NCBI RefSeq assembly: GCF_002294985.1
Contig: NZ_NSGE01000005.1
Span: 449,001-513,000, forward strand
Source of the DNA: Mesorhizobium sp. WSM3862
GTDB lineage: Bacteria; Pseudomonadota; Alphaproteobacteria; Rhizobiales; Rhizobiaceae
Direction: 5' to 3'
Length of the DNA: 64,000 bases
Below, one piece after another: positions 35,931 to 43,671 of this stretch (position 1 is the stretch's first letter; the number at the start of each line of letters is the position of its first letter). Below the pieces are notes generated by a model. That model saw nothing but the letters and a program-made list of their open reading frames with translations, was not told the origin of the DNA and did not search any database. Made by a program: the position numbers and the translations under genes.

Positions 35931-36812
35931 ATGAAGACCCCGGCCGACATCATCACCCGCTTGCAACTGATGTCGCAGGACGGCACCAAATCGGACCGCC
36001 GGCTGGCCGGCTTGGTGCTTTCCGATCTCGATTTCGCCTCCAAGGCGGCGATTTCGGAGATTGCCGCGCGTGTCGGCGTCAGCGAGCCGACCGTCACCCG
36101 CTTCTGCCGCAATCTCGGCTGCGAGGGCCTGCGCGATTTCAAATTCTATTTGGCGCAGGCGATCGCCATCGGCGGTCAGTACCTGTCGCCGGAACCGCTC
36201 AGCCGCGACGCGCGCGAGCAGCGCATCGCTTCCGCCATTACCGAGGCAGCGGTCGCCGCCATCCAGCGCGCCAGCGAAAATCTCGACATGACGACGCTGA
36301 TGGCTGTCGGCGCCCGCATCGCCGGTTCCGGCAATGTGCTGTGCATCGGCTCCGGCGGCATCTCCTCGATGATGGCGACGGAGATGCAAAATCGGCTGTT
36401 CCGGCTGGGCCTCTCGGCGCTCGCCCAGGTCGACGGCCAGTTACAGCGCATGTATGCGGCGGTCGCGACACCGGAGACGACGCTGGTCGCCTTCTCGGTC
36501 TCGGGCTATGCCCGCTCGGTCATCGAGGCGGTCGAGGTCGCGCAGCAATATGGCGCAGCCACCGTCGCCATCACCGCGCCCGATTCGGCTTTGGCCAAGG
36601 TCGCCGACACGGTCATCCAGCTGCAGTCTTTCGAGGACGGCAATATCTACAAGCCGACCTCGTCGCGCTACGCGCTGCTTGCCATTCTCGACATGATCGC
36701 CACCACTGTGGCGGAGTCGCGCGGGCCGAAGGTGCTGGAGAACCTGCGCCGCATCAAGCAGAGCGTGAACACGCTGAAGGTCGACGATCCGAAGCTGCCG
36801 CTGGGAGATTGA
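35931..36812 (+). CDS. MurR/RpiR family transcriptional regulator
   Basis: A 293-residue regulator. The N-terminal HTH_6 domain (KAAISEIAARVGVSEPTVTRFCRNLGCEGLRDFKFYLAQ) is followed by a sugar-phosphate isomerase (SIS) domain: NVLCIGSGGISSMMATEMQNRLFRLG, then VAFSVSGYARSVIEAVEVAQQYGA. The SIS domain usually binds a phosphosugar or related effector. The gene is nine bases after the ATPase gene. Two RpiR-type motifs in the divergent promoter are its probable targets, so it likely controls both arms of the locus. Confidence 0.93.
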   Translation: MKTPADIITRLQLMSQDGTKSDRRLAGLVLSDLDFASKAAISEIAARVGVSEPTVTRFCRNLGCEGLRDFKFYLAQAIAIGGQYLSPEPLSRDAREQRIASAITEAAVAAIQRASENLDMTTLMAVGARIAGSGNVLCIGSGGISSMMATEMQNRLFRLGLSALAQVDGQLQRMYAAVATPETTLVAFSVSGYARSVIEAVEVAQQYGAATVAITAPDSALAKVADTVIQLQSFEDGNIYKPTSSRYALLAILDMIATTVAESRGPKVLENLRRIKQSVNTLKVDDPKLPLGD

Positions 36813-36865
36813 AGCGCCGGCGCTGAACTGCCGATCGCCACGAGTGGGAACCCAAGCGGAGGAAA

Positions 36866-36895
36866 TGTCCGGCAGGACAAAGGCGGGCGCCGGCC
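36866..36895. repeat. Partial family B repeat
   Basis: AATGTCCGGCAGGACAAAGG followed by CGGGCGCCGG resembles the inner half of the 22710-22889 arms. Only one arm is present. It lies between the RpiR gene and the converging DUF167 gene. Confidence 0.5.
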
Positions 36896-36916
36896 CGCCT
36901 ACCTCTCAAGTTTGGA

Positions 36917-37228
36917 TTACCCGGAAAGCGCCTCGACGCTCTTCGCCAGTTCGGCCGCATCACCCCCTATCCGCAGCGTCTTCAGCCGGGACGTGCCCCC
37001 AGCCACTACCGAAACCGCCGATCCCGGCACGCCAAGCGCCTTCGCCACCATCCGCTCCAGGGCCGTATTGGCGGCGCCGTTCTCCGGCACCGCGCGCACA
37101 CGCGCCTTGAGATGGCTGCGCCCGTCGGCGGCCATCTCAATGCCTTCGATCCGATCCACCGCCGCCTTCGGCGTCAGCCGCACGAAAAGGTCGATGCCGT
37201 CGTCGCGCGGACGGAACGGCGAGGCCAT
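36917..37228 (-). CDS. DUF167 family protein (YggU-like)
   Basis: A 103-residue member of the DUF167/YggU family, an alpha/beta fold with unknown function. Conserved blocks are LFVRLTPKAAVDRIEGI, LKARVRAVPENGAANTALERMVAKALGVP and VSVVAGGTSRLKTLRI. It lies nine bases after the YggT gene. The two are commonly paired in proteobacteria, so cotranscription is likely. The start is ATG 37228. Confidence 0.9.
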   Translation of the reverse strand: MASPFRPRDDGIDLFVRLTPKAAVDRIEGIEMAADGRSHLKARVRAVPENGAANTALERMVAKALGVPGSAVSVVAGGTSRLKTLRIGGDAAELAKSVEALSG

Positions 37229-37237
37229 GGAACAGCC

Positions 37238-37528
37238 TTAAGCGACCCAGGACCAGACGGTGGTGATCAAAAACTGGCGGATGAAGAAGATGATCAAAAG
37301 AAGAATGATCGGCGAGATGTCGATGCCGCCAAGATCGGGCATGTAGCGGCGGATCGGCCGCAGCGCCGGCTCGGTCAGACGGTAAAGCATATTGCCGACG
37401 GTGCCGACGAACTGGTTGCGCGAGTTGACGACGTTGAAGGCATAGAGCCAGGAAAAGATCGCCGAGGCGATGATGATCCACCAGTAGATATCAAGCGCCA
37501 TGACGATGGTTTGAATAAGGGCGATCAT
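37238..37528 (-). CDS. YggT family membrane protein
   Basis: A 96-residue protein with two membrane segments ([22 protein letters not shown] and [17 protein letters not shown]). Between them is the family motif [26 protein letters not shown]. YggT proteins are inner-membrane proteins of unsettled role, linked to osmotic and ion stress in enterics. The start ATG 37528 has GGAGA upstream. The longer frame to 37633 is not conserved. Confidence 0.93.
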   Translation of the reverse strand: MIALIQTIVMALDIYWWIIIASAIFSWLYAFNVVNSRNQFVGTVGNMLYRLTEPALRPIRRYMPDLGGIDISPIILLLIIFFIRQFLITTVWSWVA

Positions 37529-37668
37529 GCCGGTCTCCAAATTGTCGCCGACATGTAGCCATTGCGCGCGGAACGGGCAAGGCCCGGCCGTTTCGGCACT
37601 CGACGCCGGGCAGCCGTTTCGCCTTGACATCAAACCGCCGCGACCGATACAAGCCGATCCGCTGGAAC

Positions 37669-37744
37669 GGGGCTGTAGCTCAGCTGGGAGAGCGCATCGT
37701 TCGCAATGATGAGGTCAGGGGTTCGATCCCCCTCAGCTCCACCA
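37669..37744 (+). tRNA. tRNA-Ala, anticodon CGC
   Basis: A complete cloverleaf. The acceptor GGGGCTG pairs with CAGCTCC (one G-T), with the D arm GCTC/GAGC, anticodon stem CATCG/TGATG with loop TTCGCAA, and T arm AGGGG-TTCGATC-CCCCT. CCA is encoded at the 3' end. The anticodon is at 37702-37704 and reads GCG alanine codons, which are frequent in this GC-rich genome. Confidence 0.96.
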
Positions 37745-37782
37745 GCCGAAAAGCAGGGGCGGGCTCTGGGCCCGCCAGTCGC

Positions 37783-38118
37783 TCAGTCGTCCCAATCGTC
37801 CCAATTGTCTTCATCCTGCCGCGGATAGCTGGGGATGACGCGGACAATCGGCCGCTGGCGCTCGTAGCGCCAGTAATACTCGTCCGACGGCTGCGGCTCG
37901 TAGGTGCGATAGATCGGCCGGTAGTGCCGCTCGCGCTTCCAATGCTTGTGCTTCTTGTGCGGGCGCACGCAATAGCCGTCTTCGGTCAGGTACGCGCATG
38001 TCACATGCGCCTGCTGCACGAGGCCCTCTCCAGCCGGGATACCGATCATCGGCGCCGCCTGAACCGCGGGCGCCAGCGCCAGCATAGTGCCGGCAAGAGT
38101 AAGGACGGACAATTTCAT
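37783..38118 (-). CDS. Small exported hypothetical protein, basic then acidic tail
   Basis: A 111-residue protein with a signal peptide (MKLSVLTLAGTMLALAPAVQAAP). The centre is His/Lys/Arg-rich (VRPHKKHKHWKRERHYRP), followed by Tyr/Arg-rich and acidic segments ending DNWDDWDD. It has two cysteines (TCAYLTEDGYC). The His-rich part might bind metal, but this is a guess. The start ATG 38118 has GGAGAGG upstream. An ATG four codons earlier (38130) is less well placed. Confidence 0.7.
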   Translation of the reverse strand: MKLSVLTLAGTMLALAPAVQAAPMIGIPAGEGLVQQAHVTCAYLTEDGYCVRPHKKHKHWKRERHYRPIYRTYEPQPSDEYYWRYERQRPIVRVIPSYPRQDEDNWDDWDD

Positions 38119-38394
38119 CGACCTCTCCATCGTCTCGAATTGGGCGGCCGAAAGACCTTCGGATTCAGGACGATTTGCGGCGACCAGCATCACTTTTCTT
38201 TCCCGCCGCACATATGAGCGTCAGATCATGTTTCCACTTGCATCCTGCGTCCTGGACGCCGGCCTGCTCTGTTTCCAGGTCACGAATTGGCAACGAGAAG
38301 CCATCTTCCGCGTCATTCCCACGAAACAGACGGGGCGCATTGGGTTGGGCGTCCCGCCGCCGACGTATCCGCCATCCCAACGGAGGAAGTATCA

Positions 38395-38574
38395 ATGTCA
38401 GTGGTGGGAATCCTGCTCCATCTCGGCCGTGCCATCATCCATGCGCACAACAACGCCAAGGTCAGGAACCTGATGGACGCCTCGCCGCCCGAAACCCGCA
38501 GAGACATGGGCCGGCAAGTTTCACCCGGCGCCTCCGAAAAAGAGCACGGCGCCATTCATCCCGGCGGACGCTAA
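38395..38574 (+). CDS. Small hypothetical protein, 59 residues
   Basis: It begins MSVVGILLHLGRAIIHAHNNAKVRNLMDASPP and ends in a polar tail. The best support is a strong ribosome site, GGAGGAAG at 38382-38389, eight bases before ATG 38395. The upstream open frame is not protein-like. I do not recognise a family. Confidence 0.5.
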   Translation: MSVVGILLHLGRAIIHAHNNAKVRNLMDASPPETRRDMGRQVSPGASEKEHGAIHPGGR

Positions 38575-38628
38575 GGCACTTCCAGGACAAGTGCGAATTG
38601 GACGCTCCGCGTGGCCGGTATTGCCCGA

Positions 38629-39123
38629 TCATCTGGAGACCGCCGTCGCTTTGCGATTGCGCTGTCGCGCATAGGCCACGCAGGCGTCCACCGTGCTGAC
38701 GCAGAGCGCATCGATGCTGTTGGGCAAATTGTTGTCGCCGGCATAGGTCACTTCCGCGACACGGCCGCCGAGCATGCGAATCTGCGTGTTGCAATAGCCG
38801 CCGGGCGCGACGTTGACGGACCCTCCAACCGCGGGGATAGCGCCCAGGGCCATGGTCGGCACCGCGATGTTGAGGTTGCCGCGCTGCACGCTGCGCTGAT
38901 AGGTCCAGATCTGGCCGGAAGGTCCCACATCGGCGGTCGCGGTCGGAAAGCCGGCGCACATGCGGACATCGGCCTCGCTGAGGCCGACCATTTCCCGGCG
39001 GGCGGCGGCCGTGGTGGCATCCTCTTTCGCGACCCGCGACGTATCGTCGGGGATGACGCAGGACGACAGGATGGAGATGCCTGCCGCAACAAGGGCAAGT
39101 TTTCGAATGCGCAAAGATGTCAT
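38629..39123 (-). CDS. Lipoprotein, hypothetical
   Basis: A 164-residue protein. The signal ends in the lipobox LSSC (Cys22). The mature part has ARREMVGLSEADVRMCAGFPTATADVG and ends CVAYARQRN, with several cysteines and a Gly-rich centre (ALGAIPAVGGSVNVAPGGYC). The pattern VGLSEADVRMCAG recalls small outer-membrane assembly-type lipoproteins in rhizobia; function is unknown. The start is ATG 39123, with no strong ribosome site. Confidence 0.75.
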   Translation of the reverse strand: MTSLRIRKLALVAAGISILSSCVIPDDTSRVAKEDATTAAARREMVGLSEADVRMCAGFPTATADVGPSGQIWTYQRSVQRGNLNIAVPTMALGAIPAVGGSVNVAPGGYCNTQIRMLGGRVAEVTYAGDNNLPNSIDALCVSTVDACVAYARQRNRKATAVSR

Positions 39124-39248
39124 GCCGTCGGTCGGAGTTGCGTGCCGCCCCAGCGCCTCTTGCCTACCTAGGCAAGCGGGCAAGGGCGTCAACCCGTCGA
39201 GGTCCGCGAATTCCGGGCAAAGGCGAGGGCGCCTATCGCTCCATGCGC

Positions 39249-40637
39249 TCACGTCACCCGCAAATAGCTCGTCATGCCCGTCTTCTGGTGCTCGATGATG
39301 TGACAGTGGAGCAGCCAGTCGCCGGGGTTGTCGGCGACAAAGCCCAGCTGCACCTTCTCGTCGGGCAGATAGGTGTCGGAGATAAGCGGCTGGACCGCGC
39401 GCGTCGAGGACGACAGCACCTTGAAGCTCATGCCGTGCAGGTGGATCGGGTGCGCGTGCGGCGTCAGGTTTTCCATGTCGATGATGTAGCTTTGGCCGAG
39501 TTTCAGCTCGGCCAGCGGCGCGGTCGGGTCCGGCGTGTCGCCCGGCCACGGTACCTTGTTGATGGCCCAGAAACTATAGCCGAGCGACCCACAGATGCTG
39601 TCGGCCGCGACATTTTCGGCCGTGGCGCTCAGCGCCAGCGGAATGCGCCTCGCGGCGGCGACGTCCACCTCCGCCACCGGATTGGGCTCGAGCGGGCCGA
39701 GATCGCGAAGATCGCGCTTGAGCGATTGTCCGACCGCACGCAGTGTCGCCAGAACCTTTGGCTTCGTGCCCCTGACATCCCGCAGGCTGACGATCGCGCC
39801 TTCGTCGTCGGGCATGCGGATGGCAAGCTCCAGCCGTTGTCCGGGCCCGAGCTGCAGGGCGTCGGGCGCAAAGCGCTGCGGCACCGGATTGCCGTCGAGC
39901 GCGATGACGGCGGCCTCGGCGCCGTCGACGCGGAAGCCATAGATGCGCGTGACATCGGTGATGGCGGCCCGCAGCCGCACCAGCCCGCCGGCCGGCGCGT
40001 CATATTGCGGCTGGTCGAGCCAGTTAGCCGTGCGCACCGTGCCATAGGTGCCGCTACGCGCCGCATCGCGCGGCCGGAACTGCGCGATGAACTGGCCGTC
40101 ATCGCCGAGGCGCCAGTCGCGCAGATTGAGCGCCACTTCGGCATCGAAGGCAGGATCGTTCGGGTTTTCCACCACGATGACGCCGGTCAGCCCATGGCCC
40201 ATCTGTTCCAGCGTGTTGCAATGCGGGTGATACCAGAAGGTGCCGGCGTCTGGCGGCGCGAAGGCGTAGTCGAAATGATCGCCCTGATACACATAGGGCT
40301 GGATCATGAACGGCACGCCGTCCATCTTGTTGGGAACGCGGATGCCATGCCAATGGATGGTCGTCGGGTCGTCGATGCCGTTGACGAGCCGCGCAGCGAA
40401 TGGCTTGCCTTTCTTCATCCTGATGACCGGCGGCGGGCCGGCCTCGCCATAGGTCAGGACATTCTTCGTTGGCGCGCCGGCCATCAACTGCGCTGCAATG
40501 CCTGCAGTCTTCAAGATCAGCGGTTCGGGTTTCGCCGCCGCCCAACCGGCGAACTTGCCGGCGGTCGAGAGGCCGATGCCGGCCGCGCCGGCCGCCGCGG
40601 CGCCCTGCAGGAGTTTGCGGCGTGTGAGGACCGACAT
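39249..40637 (-). CDS. Multicopper oxidase family protein, Tat-exported
   Basis: A 462-residue three-cupredoxin-type oxidase. The twin-arginine signal is MSVLTRRKLLQGAAAAGAAG. Copper ligands are present: HWHG (about residue 94), HPHC (about 135), HPIHLHG (about 397) and HCHIIEHQKTGM (about 443), with the type-1 Cys and axial Met. It probably oxidises Cu(I) or a phenolic substrate in the periplasm. No Met-rich CueO-type segment is evident, so copper tolerance is not certain. The start is ATG 40637. Confidence 0.93.
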   Translation of the reverse strand: MSVLTRRKLLQGAAAAGAAGIGLSTAGKFAGWAAAKPEPLILKTAGIAAQLMAGAPTKNVLTYGEAGPPPVIRMKKGKPFAARLVNGIDDPTTIHWHGIRVPNKMDGVPFMIQPYVYQGDHFDYAFAPPDAGTFWYHPHCNTLEQMGHGLTGVIVVENPNDPAFDAEVALNLRDWRLGDDGQFIAQFRPRDAARSGTYGTVRTANWLDQPQYDAPAGGLVRLRAAITDVTRIYGFRVDGAEAAVIALDGNPVPQRFAPDALQLGPGQRLELAIRMPDDEGAIVSLRDVRGTKPKVLATLRAVGQSLKRDLRDLGPLEPNPVAEVDVAAARRIPLALSATAENVAADSICGSLGYSFWAINKVPWPGDTPDPTAPLAELKLGQSYIIDMENLTPHAHPIHLHGMSFKVLSSSTRAVQPLISDTYLPDEKVQLGFVADNPGDWLLHCHIIEHQKTGMTSYLRVT

Positions 40638-40766
40638 TGAGAATCCGAAACGGGTGAGTGGCGGCTTCAGGCTCTACCATCATTCGCGCACATCCCGAAA
40701 CGGACAGATCGCCGCTCCCGAAAGCCAATCGAATGCCAGGCTGAATGCGGCAGGCCGTGATCCTGA

Positions 40767-42575
40767 TCAATCTCCGACGGCGGCGAAATGTCCGCCGCCG
40801 AAATCCTTGAGCACCAGTTTCGGCACGCTCTCGCCGATCCGCCGCGTCGCGCTTGGAATTTCGCGGTCGAGACGGGCAAAGCGTGGCCGGCGCAATGACG
40901 GATCGGGAACAGGCACGGCCTCGATCAGCCGCCGCGTATAGGGATGGCGCGGATTGGAGAACACCTGGTCGCGACTGCCGATCTCGACGATCTGGCCGAG
41001 ATACATGACGGCGACACGATCCGAGACGTTTTCGACCACCGCCATGTCGTGCGAGATGAACAGATAGGCGACGCCGAATTCGCGCTGCAGCTCCTTCAAG
41101 AGATCGAGCACGCGCGCTTGCACCGAAACGTCGAGCGCCGAAACGCTCTCGTCGGCGATGATCAGCTTCGGCCTCAGCGCGAGCGCCCGGGCGATGCAGA
41201 TGCGTTGGCGCTGGCCGCCCGAGAATTCATGCGGATAAAGCTGCATCTGCTCAGACGAGAGACCGACCCGCTCGAACAGCGCTGCCACGCGTTGGCGCCG
41301 TTCTTCCTTCGAGCCGACGCCATGGATCAGCAGCGGCTCCGCCACCAGCTCGCCGACGCGCATGCGCGGATCGAGCGAGGCATAAGGATCCTGAAAGACC
41401 ATCTGCACGTCGCGTCGCACCGCCTTGCGCTCGTCGCGCCCGAGGCCGGACAATTCGCGTCCGCCGATCGTCACGCCGCCGCTATAAGGAACGAGGCCGG
41501 CCAGCGCCTTAGCGGTGGTCGACTTGCCGCAGCCGGATTCGCCGACCAGCGCCAGCGTCTCGTTCGGCGCGATCGAGAAGCTAATGCCTTCGACGGCATG
41601 CACCCTTCGGTTGACGCGGCCGAAGAAGCCGCCGCGCAGGTCGAAGCGGACATGCAGGTCTTTCACGACCGCCACCTTGTCTTGCATTGCCGCCGCGTCG
41701 GACTCGCCGGAAGCCCGGCGGCGCGCGCCGGAGCCGATGCGCGGAACGGCGGCAAGAAGCTCGCGCGTATACGCGGCTTGCGGCCTCGCAAAAATAGCCG
41801 ATGCCGTCCCCTCCTCGACCATGCGGCCGTTGCGCATGACGATCACCCGATCGGCCATTTCGGCCACGACGCCCATGTCGTGGGTGATCAGGATCACGCT
41901 GGTGCCGTGCTGGCGCTGCAGGTCGCGCAGCAGTTCCAGCACCTCGCCCTGTACGGTCACGTCGAGCGCCGTCGTCGGCTCGTCGGCGATCAGCACGTCG
42001 GGTTCGAGCGCCAGCGCCATCGCGATCATCACCCGCTGGCGCATGCCGCCGGACAGCTCGTGCGGAAACTGTTTCAGCCGGCTTTCGGCCTCGGAGATGC
42101 GCACCGCCTTCAGCGCCGCAACCGCACGCAGCTTAGCCTCCGTGTGGGATACACCGGTATGCGCCTCGATCGATTCGGTGAGCTGCCGGCCGATCGACAG
42201 CACCGGGTTGAGCGAGGTCATCGGCTCCTGGAAGATCATGGCGATGCGGTCGCCGCGAATGTCGCGCATGCGCCGCTCGTCGAGCACCGTCAGCTCGACG
42301 GCGCTGCCATCCTTGTCGCGAAGCCGGATCGCGCCGGCGGCGATGCGGCCGGCCGGCTGCGGCAGCAATTGCATGATTGCCAGCGCGGTCATCGACTTGC
42401 CGGAGCCGGACTCGCCGGCGATGCACAGCGTCTCGCCGCGTTTGAGAGACAGCGACAGGCCGGATACCACCTCGCGCTCGCCATCCTCGCCGCGCACGCT
42501 GACGCTGAGGCCGGCGATTTCAAGCACCGCCTCGCCGGCCAGCGCTGATGGAACTTCGCGAACGCTTTGCGTCAT
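40767..42575 (-). CDS. Double ABC ATPase, peptide/nickel importer type (DppD-DppF fused)
   Basis: A 602-residue protein with two complete ATPase halves. The first Walker A is GESGSGKS and the second GESGCGKS. Signatures are LSGGMRQR and FSGGQRQR, and Walker B segments are VLIADEPTTALD and LIIADESVSALD. The C-terminal extension (NPRHPYTRRLIEAVPVPDP) is typical of peptide-importer ATPases. In many rhizobial importers DppD and DppF are fused like this. The start ATG 42575 has GGGGAAAG upstream. It is the last gene of the AmiC/AmiR operon, separated from the amidase gene by a family C repeat. Confidence 0.94.
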   Translation of the reverse strand: MTQSVREVPSALAGEAVLEIAGLSVSVRGEDGEREVVSGLSLSLKRGETLCIAGESGSGKSMTALAIMQLLPQPAGRIAAGAIRLRDKDGSAVELTVLDERRMRDIRGDRIAMIFQEPMTSLNPVLSIGRQLTESIEAHTGVSHTEAKLRAVAALKAVRISEAESRLKQFPHELSGGMRQRVMIAMALALEPDVLIADEPTTALDVTVQGEVLELLRDLQRQHGTSVILITHDMGVVAEMADRVIVMRNGRMVEEGTASAIFARPQAAYTRELLAAVPRIGSGARRRASGESDAAAMQDKVAVVKDLHVRFDLRGGFFGRVNRRVHAVEGISFSIAPNETLALVGESGCGKSTTAKALAGLVPYSGGVTIGGRELSGLGRDERKAVRRDVQMVFQDPYASLDPRMRVGELVAEPLLIHGVGSKEERRQRVAALFERVGLSSEQMQLYPHEFSGGQRQRICIARALALRPKLIIADESVSALDVSVQARVLDLLKELQREFGVAYLFISHDMAVVENVSDRVAVMYLGQIVEIGSRDQVFSNPRHPYTRRLIEAVPVPDPSLRRPRFARLDREIPSATRRIGESVPKLVLKDFGGGHFAAVGD

Positions 42576-42602
42576 TGCTTTCCCCGAGCAAGTCGGAGCG
42601 CC

Positions 42603-42725
42603 GGTCCCCACCCGGACCTTTGGTCCGACCTCCCGACGAGGGGGAGGTAGGGCGCTGGCGTTTTACCCTCCCTCTTGTGGGGAGGGTCGCTGCGAAGCAG
42701 CGGGGCGGGGGTGGGGCGCCGACCT
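42603..42725. repeat. Palindromic repeat (family C) copy 2, inside an operon
   Basis: A series of hairpins: CGGACC-TTT-GGTCCG, ACCTCCC...GGGAGGT, ACCCTCCC-TCTT-GTGGGGAGGGT and CGCTGC-GAA-GCAGCG. It lies in the gap between the acetamidase and ATPase genes, both on the minus strand. It could stabilise the upstream message or lower expression of the ATPase gene. Confidence 0.75.
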
Positions 42726-42726
42726 C

Positions 42727-43671
42727 TCATTCAAACACGCAGCGCGGGAAGTAGAACGACACCACCCAGTTCGGCATGTCGACGATCTCGCTGATCCTGA
42801 GATCGCCGCAGACCGAGACCAGCATATAGGCGTCGACCGGGTCGAGCTTGTATCGGCCGGCAAGCAGGTCGACCATCTGACTGACCGCCTGCTTGGCGCC
42901 GGTCATCAGGTCGGGCCCGATCCCGGTCGTCACCTCATAACCTTTGGCGTCGAGATGCCGCGTCACCGGGCCCGGCGTGGTGAAGCGCGGCGTCTTCAGC
43001 CGCGCGTCCTTCACCAGGTCGAGCTTGAGCACGACGTCCATCGGACTCTCGATCGCAGTGCCGCACACTTCGCCGTCGCCCTGCGCGGCATGCGTGTCGC
43101 CGACGGAAAACAGCGCGCCTGCCACTTCCACCGGCAGATAGAGAATGGTGCCGGCGGCAAGGTCCCTTATGTCGAGGTTGCCGCCGACGCGCCGCGGCGG
43201 CACCACCGAATGGTGGCCCATCTCGCCCGGCGCGTTGCCGATCGTGCCGGCAAACGGCTTCAGCGGCACGCGGCCGTGTCTGCCGAACAGCGCCGGCTCG
43301 AGCGAGCCGGCTTCGTATTTCCAGATGTTGAGTGCCGGCTCCTTGAAGTCGTCGGCAAGCAGACCGAAGCCCGGAATGTTCGCCGTCCAGCCGAAGCCGG
43401 ACGGCTTGAACATTTCGATCGTCACCTTCAGCGCGTCGCCGGGCTCGGCGCCCTCGACGAAGATCGGCCCGGTCACCGGGTTGATCATGCCGAAATCGAG
43501 ATTGGCGATATCGCCGACGGTGCTGTCGGCCTTGAGCTGCCCGCCGGAGGAATCCAGGCACTGGAACTCGATCGTCGAGCCAGGTGCCACGCGCTCGGCC
43601 GGGGCAAAGGAATTGTCCCAGCCGAAGTGGTGATGGCGCCCGTGGATGGTGTAGTCGCAGTTACTGCACAT
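42727..43671 (-). CDS. Acetamidase/formamidase family protein
   Basis: A 314-residue enzyme of the FmdA/AmdA family, which hydrolyses short-chain amides to acid plus ammonia. Recognisable parts are HHHFGWDNSFAPAERVAPGSTIEFQCLDSSGGQ, VTGPIFVEGAEPGDALKVTIE, and the conserved VGDTHAAQGDGEVCGTAIE. No signal peptide is present, so it is cytosolic. The start ATG 43671 overlaps the stop of the binding-protein gene by 11 bp. Its place between the importer genes suggests that it hydrolyses what the importer brings in. Confidence 0.92.
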   Translation of the reverse strand: MCSNCDYTIHGRHHHFGWDNSFAPAERVAPGSTIEFQCLDSSGGQLKADSTVGDIANLDFGMINPVTGPIFVEGAEPGDALKVTIEMFKPSGFGWTANIPGFGLLADDFKEPALNIWKYEAGSLEPALFGRHGRVPLKPFAGTIGNAPGEMGHHSVVPPRRVGGNLDIRDLAAGTILYLPVEVAGALFSVGDTHAAQGDGEVCGTAIESPMDVVLKLDLVKDARLKTPRFTTPGPVTRHLDAKGYEVTTGIGPDLMTGAKQAVSQMVDLLAGRYKLDPVDAYMLVSVCGDLRISEIVDMPNWVVSFYFPRCVFE

